In this document: positions 1 to 6,129 of the stretch, piece by piece
Layout of the letters: every line of letters starts with the position of its first letter
Position numbering within the stretch: position 1 is the stretch's first letter
NCBI GenBank assembly: GCA_001873945.1
Contig: MNYI01000238.1
Span: 1-6,135, forward strand
DNA from: Candidatus Desantisbacteria bacterium CG2_30_40_21
GTDB taxonomy: Bacteria > UBA9089 > CG2-30-40-21
Length of the DNA stretch: 6,135 nt
Direction: 5' to 3'
Notes under the pieces: model-generated
Database searches by the model: none
The model's input: only the letters and a program-made list of their open reading frames with translations
Told to the model about the DNA's origin: nothing
Made by a program: the position numbers and the translations under genes

Positions 1-230
1 AGACTTCTACAAGTCAATTTATCGTGATGATTGAAGTCGTTGACTCTCAACAAGTTACGCCAAACAGAGCAAAATTGGACATTCAGTATTTGCAAGTAAT
101 TGATTTTATTGGTGTTATCTTTTCTGAAAAATCAACCATTAAAACCATAACATCCTAACAGACAACGAGTTATGTGAAATAGACACTGTCCAAAAAAATA
201 GCCCATAAAAGGAGACTTTTGTAGAAGTCT
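1..230. repeat. 12-bp inverted repeat bounding a 230-bp segment
   Basis: AGACTTCTACAA at 1-12 is the exact reverse complement of TTGTAGAAGTCT at 219-230. Each copy also sits in its own small palindrome: GACTT-CTAC-AAGTC at 2-15 and AGACTT-TTGTAG-AAGTCT at 213-230. The right copy lies just past the point where the transposase frame stops resembling its family. The pair could be the ends of a miniature element inserted in the transposase gene, or two scattered copies of a small palindromic repeat. Because the left copy begins at base 1, its true boundary cannot be seen. Confidence 0.4.
3..158 (+). CDS. Possible 3' end of an unidentified gene entering from the left edge
   Basis: The + frame beginning at base 3 stays open from the window edge to a TAA at 156-158, about 51 codons. 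It contains a coding-like stretch (VMIEVVDSQQVTP, then LDIQYLQVIDFIGVIF). I do not recognise the protein. An internal ATG lies at 27, but no convincing Shine-Dalgarno sequence precedes it, so if the frame is real it is probably the tail of a gene starting to the left. It converges on the transposase frame of the opposite strand and overlaps its last 20 bases. The segment also carries short hairpins (2-15 and 31-50), which suits repeat or mobile DNA equally well. An open frame this short can occur by chance. Confidence 0.22.
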   Translation, partial: TSTSQFIVMIEVVDSQQVTPNRAKLDIQYLQVIDFIGVIFSEKSTIKTITS

Positions 231-1272
231 GGAATACATTATTATTCTCATTTTCCACTTTCCAGTGAGTTCTTCCACATACTGTCAGAGCCTCAACATT
301 TTTATCTGTGATATTGTGATTGGTGGCGAATGCATTTTTATAGAGAATCTTTCCAGCCTCTGTGCTTACACACAACTCAAACCAATTAACCCACAGAGCA
401 TCTTCACTATCCCTCAAGGGGACATGATTAGCATATTTATATGTATATATTTCCTGAAACCTCCCATTCCATCGTCTGAGAGTGACAGTATGTCGATCAA
501 TCCCTTCTTCAAGAAGCTCTACCCACTTATAAAGTGCTTTATGAGAGCCAGGCTTACAAACCAGTATGTAATTAAAGCCTTTGTCCAATAATTCAAGACA
601 TATTGGTTGTTTGCAATATAAATCATCACCTGAAATTGTAACCCCCATGACACTATATTTCTTTCCGTAATTTTGTATCCAGCGTTTAGCAGCAGCATTT
701 TCACAATCCTGTTTATTATGACCATCTTGTGGGACTATGAATTCCGGAATAAGGGGAATCACTTTATTCTGTCCTGGAGCAGCAATGACAGGAGTTAGCA
801 CACAATGATAGTAAGTAATTGTTCCATCTTCGTGTGTTATTGTGGAACAGCTATCGCAATGGATTTTCTTTGAAGAAAAATACCATGTAACATCAAGAGG
901 GATAAGTAAGTCTCCATTAAAAATACGAAACTCATTAAGATGTCCCGAATCGCTTAATTCTGCAAGAGCTTTGTCAAAAACAGGAAAAATAAGACTGGGA
1001 GAAACAGTATCCAGAAGATATCGAATATGATTGTCACTGGGAATCTGGTCAATTTGAAAAAGTGTTTGAGCGTTACTTTTCCCCTTTGTTTCTTCCATAG
1101 CCCTCTGATTAGCAAGAAAAGACGCACACTGTGTAAAAAAAACAGAAAAAGCACCCAATCCCGCGTCTTCTATGGAGTAAGTTAAATTTTTCCCTATCCG
1201 TTTGTCCGGAAAAGCTTGGATTGCTTTTCGTAAACTTCCTACCATTTGTCTAAAAGTAAAATTTTCCCCCAT
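139..1272 (-). CDS. DDE transposase, C-terminally truncated
   Basis: The frame encodes a cut-and-paste transposase of the IS4-like DDE fold, resembling the group usually labelled ISNCY. Landmarks in order are an N-terminal helical region (GSLRKAIQAFPDKR, GAFSVFFTQ, PSDNHIRYLLD), a first acidic motif (PLDVTWYFSS), then IPEFIVPQDGHNKQDCENAA, a second acidic motif (ISGDDLYCKQP) and a final Glu motif (HWKVENENNN). The start chosen is the ATG at 1270-1272 (377 aa), because GGGAGGGG at 1279-1286 lies 6 nt upstream of it; a longer frame begins at 1335, inside the promoter. After NENNNV the family would continue with a basic, His-rich segment (roughly KTKGYHLEHNFGHG, from memory). Here about 31 unrelated residues follow until a TAA at 139-141. 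The first motif reads D-V-T-W where I expect D-G-T-E. The gene is probably a non-functional remnant. Confidence 0.8.
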   Translation of the reverse strand: MGENFTFRQMVGSLRKAIQAFPDKRIGKNLTYSIEDAGLGAFSVFFTQCASFLANQRAMEETKGKSNAQTLFQIDQIPSDNHIRYLLDTVSPSLIFPVFDKALAELSDSGHLNEFRIFNGDLLIPLDVTWYFSSKKIHCDSCSTITHEDGTITYYHCVLTPVIAAPGQNKVIPLIPEFIVPQDGHNKQDCENAAAKRWIQNYGKKYSVMGVTISGDDLYCKQPICLELLDKGFNYILVCKPGSHKALYKWVELLEEGIDRHTVTLRRWNGRFQEIYTYKYANHVPLRDSEDALWVNWFELCVSTEAGKILYKNAFATNHNITDKNVEALTVCGRTHWKVENENNNVFQTSTKVSFYGLFFWTVSISHNSLSVRMLWF

Positions 1273-1345
1273 TTTATTCCCCTCCCTTAATACTAAATTG
1301 GTGTCAATTATATCATAAAAGGCGAAAAAAGTCAAAATGAGAATT
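231..1345 (-). mobile_element. Decayed insertion sequence remnant (IS4-like DDE type, ISNCY-like)
   Basis: The segment carries a transposase gene with its own promoter, but no terminal inverted repeats can be identified. The transposase-proximal end probably lies near the promoter at 1307-1335. The distal end is missing, since family homology ends around 231-236. Both borders are therefore approximate. The remnant lies upstream of the ilv operon and reads away from it. Confidence 0.55.
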
Positions 1346-1452
1346 GCTGTGATATCGCTGAGTATATGTGGCGAATTCCAGATACACAGATCGAAAATAT
1401 TTTACAAAAACCTGAAAATAATGGTAGACAAAATCTTGCTTTTGATATATAA
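1297..1452 (+). pseudogene. Possible 3' remnant of an unidentified gene cut off by the IS
   Basis: A + strand frame is open from 1297 to a TAA at 1450-1452. Its second half reads like protein (CDIAEYMWRIPDTQIENIL, then GRQNLAFDI). No start codon with a ribosome binding site is present, and the 5' half overlaps the transposase promoter. It could be the tail of a gene whose front was removed when the insertion sequence arrived. I do not recognise a family. The -10 of the proposed ilv promoter overlaps its stop codon, so this may instead be plain leader DNA that happens to be open. Confidence 0.2.
1307..1335 (-). promoter_or_regulatory. Sigma70-type promoter of the transposase gene
   Basis: On the - strand TTGACT (1330-1335) is followed after exactly 17 nt by TATAAT (1307-1312), which is one mismatch from full consensus. 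The predicted start point, near 1300, gives a leader of about 28 nt containing the GGGAGGGG ribosome binding site. Confidence 0.7.
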
Positions 1453-1453
1453 T
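1425..1453 (+). promoter_or_regulatory. Candidate sigma70 promoter of the ilvBNC operon
   Basis: TAGACA (1425-1430, one mismatch to TTGACA) and TATAAT (1448-1453, perfect) are separated by 17 nt, the preferred spacing. Transcription would start near 1460, right at the left end of the palindromic element, giving an untranslated leader of roughly 247 nt before ilvB. No equally good promoter was found between the palindrome and ilvB. Confidence 0.55.
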
Positions 1454-1460
1454 TAATATG

Positions 1461-1655
1461 GTAACCGTTCACAGCCTATATTTTTAATACAGAGAACACA
1501 GAGTATCAGGAGGGACACAGAGAAAGAGGACAATCGGCTTTCAGGTAAGATAACTGTATGAAAATCAGCCGTATGATGATTGGAATTTAAGCTCTGTGTC
1601 CCTCTGTCGTCTCTGTGAACTCTGTGTTAAAATATTATTAGTCGTGAATGGTTAC
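1461..1655. repeat. 195-bp imperfect palindrome, MITE-like element with CTCTGTG-type repeats
   Basis: The outer ends are GTAACCGTTCAC (1461-1472) and GTGAATGGTTAC (1644-1655), a 12-bp inverted repeat with one mismatch. Inside, the CACAGAG-rich left arm (about 1490-1522) mirrors the CTCTGTG-rich right arm (about 1591-1627), including GGGACACAGAG against CTCTGTGTCCC. An inner pair continues the symmetry: CAATCGGCT near 1531-1539 against AGCCG at 1567-1571 and GATTG at 1578-1582. The whole element can fold into one long hairpin. It encodes no plausible protein. From memory, similar CTCTGTG-rich inverted elements are scattered through many environmental bacterial genomes. No clear target-site duplication is visible. 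Confidence 0.7.
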
Positions 1656-1693
1656 GCTATCTTTTACCGATTACCTTATCACCTATCACAGAG

Positions 1694-1709
1694 AAGGAGG
1701 TTCCTTTTG
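1694..1709 (+). promoter_or_regulatory. ilvB ribosome binding site that fixes a TTG start
   Basis: AAGGAGG (1694-1700) lies 6 nt before TTG (1707-1709). The family's N-terminal homology ([12 protein letters not shown]) begins at the very next codon. This decides the start against the in-frame GTG at 1596, which lies inside the palindromic element. Confidence 0.85.
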
Positions 1710-3380
1710 AAATATACAGGTGCACAAATATTAATTGAGTCTTTAATAAGAGAGGGGGCAGATACTATCTTTGGGTATCCAGGTGGGGTATTGTTGCCTA
1801 TCTTTGATGTCTTGTATGATGCAAAAATAAACTTTATCTTGGTTAGACACGAACAGGGGGCGGCTCATGCAGCTGATGGATACAGCCGTTCTACAAATAA
1901 GGTTGGGGTATGTATGGCTACCTCAGGTCCAGGGGCAACGAATCTGATAACAGGTATTGCTACAGCATATATGGATTCCATCCCCATGGTGATTATTACC
2001 GGACAGGTTCTCACTACAATGATTGGAAATGATGCCTTTCAGGAGGCAGATATTATTGGCATTACCAGACCAATTGTAAAACACAGCTATTTGCTTAAAG
2101 ATGTTGCTGATATAGCCAGGGTGGTTAAAGAGGCTTTCCATATTGCGAGTACTGGCCGCCCGGGTCCTGTACTCGTAGATATACCCAAGGATATATCTAC
2201 AGAAACCATGAGTAGCCCTAACTATTCTAAAAAGGTAGATATTCGAAGCTATAATCCAACCTGTTTGGGGCATCCAATGCAGATAAAAAAGGCAATTAAT
2301 GCTATTGCTTCTAGTAAAAAACCTATTATCTATTCTGGGGGAGGAATATTATCATCCAACGCTGCCGAGGAACTTCAAAAATTTGTGGATATTACTGGTA
2401 TTCCAGTAACCTCTACCCTGTTGGGGCTTGGTGGTTTTCCTGGAACACATCCATTATTCCTTGGTATGTTGGGCATGCATGGGACAAAGTATGCTAATTA
2501 TGCCATTACCAATGCAGATCTGGTTATTGCTATTGGTGCCAGATTTGACGATCGGGTAACTGGAAAGATAGATGAATTTGTCCCAAAAGCTACGGTTATT
2601 CATATTGATGTTGACCCAGCATCTATCAGCAAAAATGTTCATGCTCATATCCCTATTGTTGGGGATGCTAAATGTATTTTGCAACAATTAAACAAAGAGG
2701 CAATACCTCCAAAGATTAATGATTGGATAGAGCAGATTGAACAATGGAAAAAAGAATATCCACTTGGGTATAAAAAGAGTGGGAAATTAAAACCACAATT
2801 TGTCGTAGAAAAGATATATGAGGTTACTGGGGGTAATGCGATTATCACTACCGAGGTTGGACAAAATCAGATGTGGGCAGCTCAATATTATAAGTTTGAT
2901 TATCCACGAAGTTTTCTGTCCTCTGGTGGATTGGGTACCATGGGCTATGGATTTCCAGCAGCAATTGGGGCACAGGTTGCTAATCCGGATATGGTGGTCT
3001 TTGATATTGCCGGAGATGGCAGTTTTCAGATGAATATTCAGGAATTAGCCACTGCTATTCAGTATAATTTACCGGTCAATGTAGCTATTTTGAATAATCA
3101 TAATCTGGGTATGGTCAGACAATGGCAGGAGCTTTTCTTTAATAAAAGATACTCACATACCTCTATGACCGTTCAACCTGATTTTGTCAAGGTGGCTGAG
3201 GCTTATGGTGCTGAAGGAATTCGGGTCGAAACAGAGGAAGAGGTTGTGCCTGCCTTAAAAAGGGCAATTAGCTCTAAAAAGCCGGTGGTACTTGATTTTT
3301 GGGTAGAGGAAGAGGAAAATGTGTTCCCCATGGTGCCGGCAGGGGCATCATTAACCCAGATGATTGAAGGAATGGCGTAG
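1707..3380 (+). CDS. ilvB: Acetolactate (acetohydroxyacid) synthase, large catalytic subunit
   Basis: This cytoplasmic, thiamine diphosphate (ThDP)-dependent enzyme condenses two pyruvates to acetolactate, or pyruvate with 2-oxobutyrate to acetohydroxybutyrate, the first common step of valine, leucine and isoleucine synthesis. From the TTG start it is 557 aa, normal for the family. The N-terminal pyrimidine-binding domain (about 1-165) has YPGG (24-27) and the catalytic Glu49 in [13 protein letters not shown]. The central FAD-binding-type domain (about 190-330) contains [11 protein letters not shown]. The C-terminal domain has the ThDP/Mg motif GDGSFQ (436-441) to NN (463-464), followed by LGMVRQWQ with Trp473. 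It ends with the usual [10 protein letters not shown]. Two sites known for herbicide sensitivity differ from the plant enzyme: Val28 (plant Ala122) and Leu102 (plant Pro197). The stop TAG overlaps the ilvN ribosome binding site, implying translational coupling. It is the first gene of ilvBNC. Confidence 0.97.
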   Translation: MKYTGAQILIESLIREGADTIFGYPGGVLLPIFDVLYDAKINFILVRHEQGAAHAADGYSRSTNKVGVCMATSGPGATNLITGIATAYMDSIPMVIITGQVLTTMIGNDAFQEADIIGITRPIVKHSYLLKDVADIARVVKEAFHIASTGRPGPVLVDIPKDISTETMSSPNYSKKVDIRSYNPTCLGHPMQIKKAINAIASSKKPIIYSGGGILSSNAAEELQKFVDITGIPVTSTLLGLGGFPGTHPLFLGMLGMHGTKYANYAITNADLVIAIGARFDDRVTGKIDEFVPKATVIHIDVDPASISKNVHAHIPIVGDAKCILQQLNKEAIPPKINDWIEQIEQWKKEYPLGYKKSGKLKPQFVVEKIYEVTGGNAIITTEVGQNQMWAAQYYKFDYPRSFLSSGGLGTMGYGFPAAIGAQVANPDMVVFDIAGDGSFQMNIQELATAIQYNLPVNVAILNNHNLGMVRQWQELFFNKRYSHTSMTVQPDFVKVAEAYGAEGIRVETEEEVVPALKRAISSKKPVVLDFWVEEEENVFPMVPAGASLTQMIEGMA

Positions 3381-3388
3381 GAGGCATA

Positions 3389-3868
3389 ATGAATCATACA
3401 ATATCTGTATTGGTTGAAAATAGGCTTGGGGTGCTGGCACGGGTGTCGGGATTGTTCTCCGGAAGGGGATATAATATCGATAGCCTGTGTGTGGGAGAAA
3501 CAGATGACCCTATGATATCGAGAATGACTATTGTTACCCATGGTGATAATAAAATTATTGAACAAATAGAAAAGCAACTCAATAAACTCATTGATGTAAT
3601 TAAGGTTATGGATGTAACCAAAGAGGATCATGTCGAAAGGGAATTGGTTTTGATTAAGGTTGGGGTAGATGAGGGGCAAAGGGGAAAGATTCTGGAGATA
3701 GTGGAGATATTCCGAGGTAAGGTTATTGATGTCTCCCCAAAGACAATAACTGTGGAGATAACCGGTGATGAAGGCAAGATAAACGGGATTACTGAAATGC
3801 TTAAACCCTTTGGGGTAAAGGAGTTGGTGCGGACAGGCAAAGTGGCGGTGGTGAGAGGGGAAAAGTAA
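3389..3868 (+). CDS. ilvN: Acetolactate synthase, small regulatory subunit
   Basis: This is the regulatory partner of IlvB: it activates the catalytic subunit and confers valine feedback inhibition. At 159 aa it is the usual full length. An ACT domain (about 2-76, [21 protein letters not shown]) is followed by the IlvN C-terminal domain (about 83-157, ELVLIKV, then [10 protein letters not shown]). Asn11, Gly14 and Asn29 match, in number and context, residues linked to valine binding in E. coli IlvH, so the enzyme is probably valine-sensitive. TAGGAGG at 3378-3384 lies 4 nt before the ATG and includes the ilvB stop codon. Only 8 nt separate the two genes, which fits co-translation of subunits of one complex. 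The symbol ilvH would be equally acceptable. Confidence 0.96.
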   Translation: MNHTISVLVENRLGVLARVSGLFSGRGYNIDSLCVGETDDPMISRMTIVTHGDNKIIEQIEKQLNKLIDVIKVMDVTKEDHVERELVLIKVGVDEGQRGKILEIVEIFRGKVIDVSPKTITVEITGDEGKINGITEMLKPFGVKELVRTGKVAVVRGEK

Positions 3869-3883
3869 AGAATAAGAATATGT

Positions 3884-3900
3884 CTTATAGTTCCTATAAG
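3884..3900 (+). other. Small perfect hairpin in the ilvN-ilvC spacer
   Basis: CTTATAG (3884-3890) and CTATAAG (3894-3900) form a perfect 7-bp stem around a TTC loop, in the 60-nt gap between ilvN and ilvC. It is AT-rich and only a short T run (TTTTT, 3909-3913) follows, so it is unlikely to be a full terminator. It could mark an mRNA processing or stability site between the two cistrons. Confidence 0.35.
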
Positions 3901-3928
3901 GCCTATCATTTTTAAGGAGGTTGAAACA

Positions 3929-4930
3929 ATGGCAACGATATTTTACGAAGAGGATGCGGACTTGACCCTGTTAAAGGGTAAAAAGATAGCCATCATTGGC
4001 TATGGTGCTCAGGGACATGCACAGGCACAAAACTTAAGGGATAGTGGGTGTGATGTTATTATTGCCCAACGAGAAGGTTCACGAAATTATGAGATGGCAA
4101 AACGGGATGGTTTTACTCCTGTTTCTGCACAAGAGGCAGCTGCACAGGCTGATTATATCCAGATGCTGGTACCAGATCAGACGCAGAAAAGTATTTATGA
4201 ATCAGCTGTAAAGCCAAACCTGGATCCAGGTAAGGTGCTTGGTTTTTCACATGGGTTCAATATCCACTTTGGTCAGATTGTTCCACCACCGGATGTTGAT
4301 GTGGTTATGATTGCACCCAAGGGGCCTGGTAAGCTCGTCAGACGGGTTTATACAGAGGGTGGCGGTGTTCCATGCGTTGTGGCTGTGCAGCAAGATGCAT
4401 CTGGCAGGGCACTGGAGCTTGCTCTGGCATATGGTAAAGCAATTGGCGGTACTAAAGCCGGTATCATTGAAACAACCTTTGAGGAGGAGACAGAAACCGA
4501 TTTGTTTGGCGAACAGGTTGTCTTGTGCGGTGGATTAACAGAATTGATACGGGCAGGTTTTGACACCTTAGTAGAAGCAGGGTATCAGCCAGAGATAGCC
4601 TACTTTGAATGTTGCCATGAATTAAAGTTAATCATAGACCTCATCCATGAGAAAGGTATCACTGGCATGAGACAGGCAATAAGTGGTACAGCCAGATATG
4701 GGGATGTTACCCGTGGAAAATGGATTATCAATGATGAAACAAGGGAAACCATGCAGGAAATTCTGTCAGATATTCAGACTGGGGAATTTGCCAAGGAATG
4801 GATACTTGAAAATCAGGCAAATCAACCGGTATTAAATGCCCTTGTAAGGAATGATGCAGAACATTTGATAGAAAAGGTTGGAGAAGAATTAAGGAGTATG
4901 ATGGGCTGGTTAAAAGAAGAAAAAAGGTAA
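3929..4930 (+). CDS. ilvC: Ketol-acid reductoisomerase, class I
   Basis: The enzyme converts acetolactate and acetohydroxybutyrate to 2,3-dihydroxyisovalerate and 2,3-dihydroxy-3-methylvalerate, using Mg2+ and a nicotinamide cofactor. It acts directly after IlvBN in the cytoplasm. At 333 aa it is a short, class I enzyme. The Rossmann motif [13 protein letters not shown] starts at 24. The catalytic His108 lies in [10 protein letters not shown], followed by APKGPG with Lys131. The knotted C-terminal domain supplies the metal ligands Asp191, Glu195 (ETDLFGEQ), Glu227 and Glu231 (FECCHELKL), and the substrate-contact Ser252 (ISGTARYGD). The cofactor loop reads QREGSRNY (47-54): Arg48 and Ser51 of the usual NADPH-binding R-x-x-S-x-S pattern are present, but the last Ser is Asn53. 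AAGGAGG at 3914-3920 lies 8 nt before the ATG. It is the third gene of the ilvBNC order common in bacteria. Confidence 0.97.
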   Translation: MATIFYEEDADLTLLKGKKIAIIGYGAQGHAQAQNLRDSGCDVIIAQREGSRNYEMAKRDGFTPVSAQEAAAQADYIQMLVPDQTQKSIYESAVKPNLDPGKVLGFSHGFNIHFGQIVPPPDVDVVMIAPKGPGKLVRRVYTEGGGVPCVVAVQQDASGRALELALAYGKAIGGTKAGIIETTFEEETETDLFGEQVVLCGGLTELIRAGFDTLVEAGYQPEIAYFECCHELKLIIDLIHEKGITGMRQAISGTARYGDVTRGKWIINDETRETMQEILSDIQTGEFAKEWILENQANQPVLNALVRNDAEHLIEKVGEELRSMMGWLKEEKR

Positions 4931-4952
4931 GGTAGTGTCTCTCTGTTTGTTC

Positions 4953-5015
4953 GTTGTCTGTCTGTGCGAGAATATGCACAGGCAGGCAACACGCAGATCA
5001 GGGGGATTTTTTTTT
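4953..5015 (+). terminator. Strong hairpin after ilvC with a displaced T run; probable operon terminator
   Basis: The arms 4953-4966 (GTTGTCTGTCTGTG) and 4977-4990 (CACAGGCAGGCAAC) pair along all 14 positions with two G-U pairs, extended by C4967-G4976, around an 8-nt loop. A run of nine T (5007-5015) follows, but 16 nt after the stem rather than directly, so this is not a textbook intrinsic terminator. It lies 22 nt after the ilvC stop and 51 nt before the permease ATG, the natural place to end or attenuate the ilv transcript. Confidence 0.45.
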
Positions 5016-5041
5016 ATCAATACGAGGAGATTATTAAAAAG

Positions 5042-6007
5042 ATGTGTATTCGAGTTAAATCAGTATTTCAAGGATTATATTTATGGCTTGGTATAATTGC
5101 CATGCTTATGATGCTTAATCCAGCTATTGCTGCTGCCACAGAAACAGTAACCTCAGCCAATAGTTCTGTAGCGTGGTGGGTATGACCAAGTAGCTTATTT
5201 GTTGTTACTTTATTTATGGGGATTGCTGCTGTTTTGGGTGGTATTGGCGGTGCGGTGCTTTATGTACCTATTATCAGTGGATTTTTCCCTTTTCATCTGG
5301 ACTTTGTTCGAGGGACAGGGCTTTTAGTAGCACTTTGTGGTGCCTTAGCAGCAGGTCCTTCGTTACTCAGATCTGATCTGGCAAACCTGAGGCTGGCTAT
5401 TCCTGTAGCCCTTATTGCCTCGACATCTGCTATATTTGGAGCAATGATTGGGCTTGCTATACCTACCAATATTGTCCAGACACTTCTTGGAGTAATTATT
5501 CTTGGAATTGTTGTTCTTCTGTTTACGGCAAAGAAATCAGAATTACCTGTGGTCCCCAAGGCGGACATATTGTCTTCAGCCCTGCGGATACACGGTATCT
5601 ACACTGAGGGAAGTACCGGTCAAGCTGTCAATTGGAAGATACATCGTACCCCTCTTGGACTTGCCACATTTGTTATTATTGGTTTTATGGCTGGCATGTT
5701 TGGGCTTGGTGCAGGCTGGGCAAATGTTCCAGTGTTGAATATGCTAATGGGGGCACCATTAAAGATTAGTGTTGGTACCAGTAAGTTTTTGCTTTCAATT
5801 ACAGACACATCAGCTGCATGGATTTACTTTAATAAAGGTTGTGTAATACCTATGATTGTAATTCCATCCCTGATAGGAATCATGTTCGGTTCATTTATTG
5901 GTGTACGAATCCTTAAGAAGGCAAAGCCAACATTTATTCGTTGGATGGTAATGGGTCTACTCACTGTTGCCGGGCTTAAGGCATTGCAAACGGGATTGAA
6001 AATTTAA
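5042..6007 (+). CDS. TSUP (TauE/SafE-like) membrane permease, interrupted by an in-frame TGA
   Basis: This is a probable anion exporter of the sulfite/sulfonate exporter TauE/SafE (TSUP) family; the substrate is not deducible. The start chosen is ATG 5042, preceded by GAGGAGA (5024-5030) and beginning a signal peptide: MCIRVK, a hydrophobic core, and a likely cleavage after residue 30 or 32 (PAIAAATE). TGA at 5183-5185 stops the frame at codon 48. The same frame continues without a shift through PSSLFVVTLFMGIAAVLGG to a TAA at 6005-6007, 321 codons in all. Family motifs follow: GGIGGAVLYVPI, GFFPFHLDFVRGTGLL, a soluble loop (about residues 162-195), then FMAGMFGLGAGWANVPVLN and VGTSKFLLSITDTSAAW. 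The TGA falls where I expect Trp (WWVWP) at the edge of the first membrane span. An in-frame ATG at 5216 would give a 263-aa product, but it has no ribosome binding site and would truncate that span. Nonsense mutation, sequencing error or readthrough all remain possible. Confidence 0.8.
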
Positions 6008-6024
6008 CAAAAAGGAGAAATATC

Positions 6025-6129
6025 ATGCAGGAACAATCTCAAGTAAATACTCACCATGAACAGGTTATTTATGCCGGAAAATGGGAAAATGGGGGGAAAA
6101 TGGGGACAGCGCCCTATTTTTTCTTCTAA
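6025..6129 (+). CDS. Small gene downstream of the permease, probably cut short by a palindromic repeat
   Basis: AAAGGAGAAA (6011-6020) precedes ATG 6025, which lies 17 nt after the permease stop, so the two are probably co-transcribed. The frame gives 34 codons (MQEQSQVNTHHEQVIYAG, then a Lys/Gly/Asn-rich stretch and APYFFF) and stops at TAA 6127-6129. The hydrophilic start with EQVIYA resembles the opening of the small DUF1634-type membrane proteins that often follow TSUP permeases. If so, the expected transmembrane part is missing, and the sequence from about 6076 on is foreign repeat DNA. The DUF1634 link rests on memory of the family and its context and is weak. Confidence 0.4.
   Translation: MQEQSQVNTHHEQVIYAGKWENGGKMGTAPYFFF

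Noticed and set aside
265..591. 108-codon + strand open frame
   Set aside because: It lies wholly antisense to the transposase, has no family resemblance and no convincing ribosome binding site.
1461..1655. CRISPR array or riboswitch
   Set aside because: The CTCTGTG repeats are inverted and irregular, without equal spacers, and no known riboswitch or T-box core was recognised. A palindromic mobile repeat explains the symmetry better.
3203..3679. 158-codon - strand open frame across the ilvB-ilvN junction
   Set aside because: It is antisense to two strongly supported genes and its sequence is low in recognisable motifs; it is a shadow frame.
4964..5041. Upstream extension of the permease to a GTG at 4964
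   Set aside because: The GTG lies inside the hairpin stem and adds a hydrophilic segment before the signal peptide. ATG 5042 has the ribosome binding site and starts the signal peptide directly.
5183..5185. Selenocysteine codon
   Set aside because: The TGA stands where the family would have Trp, not a redox Cys, and no SECIS-like hairpin is evident immediately downstream.
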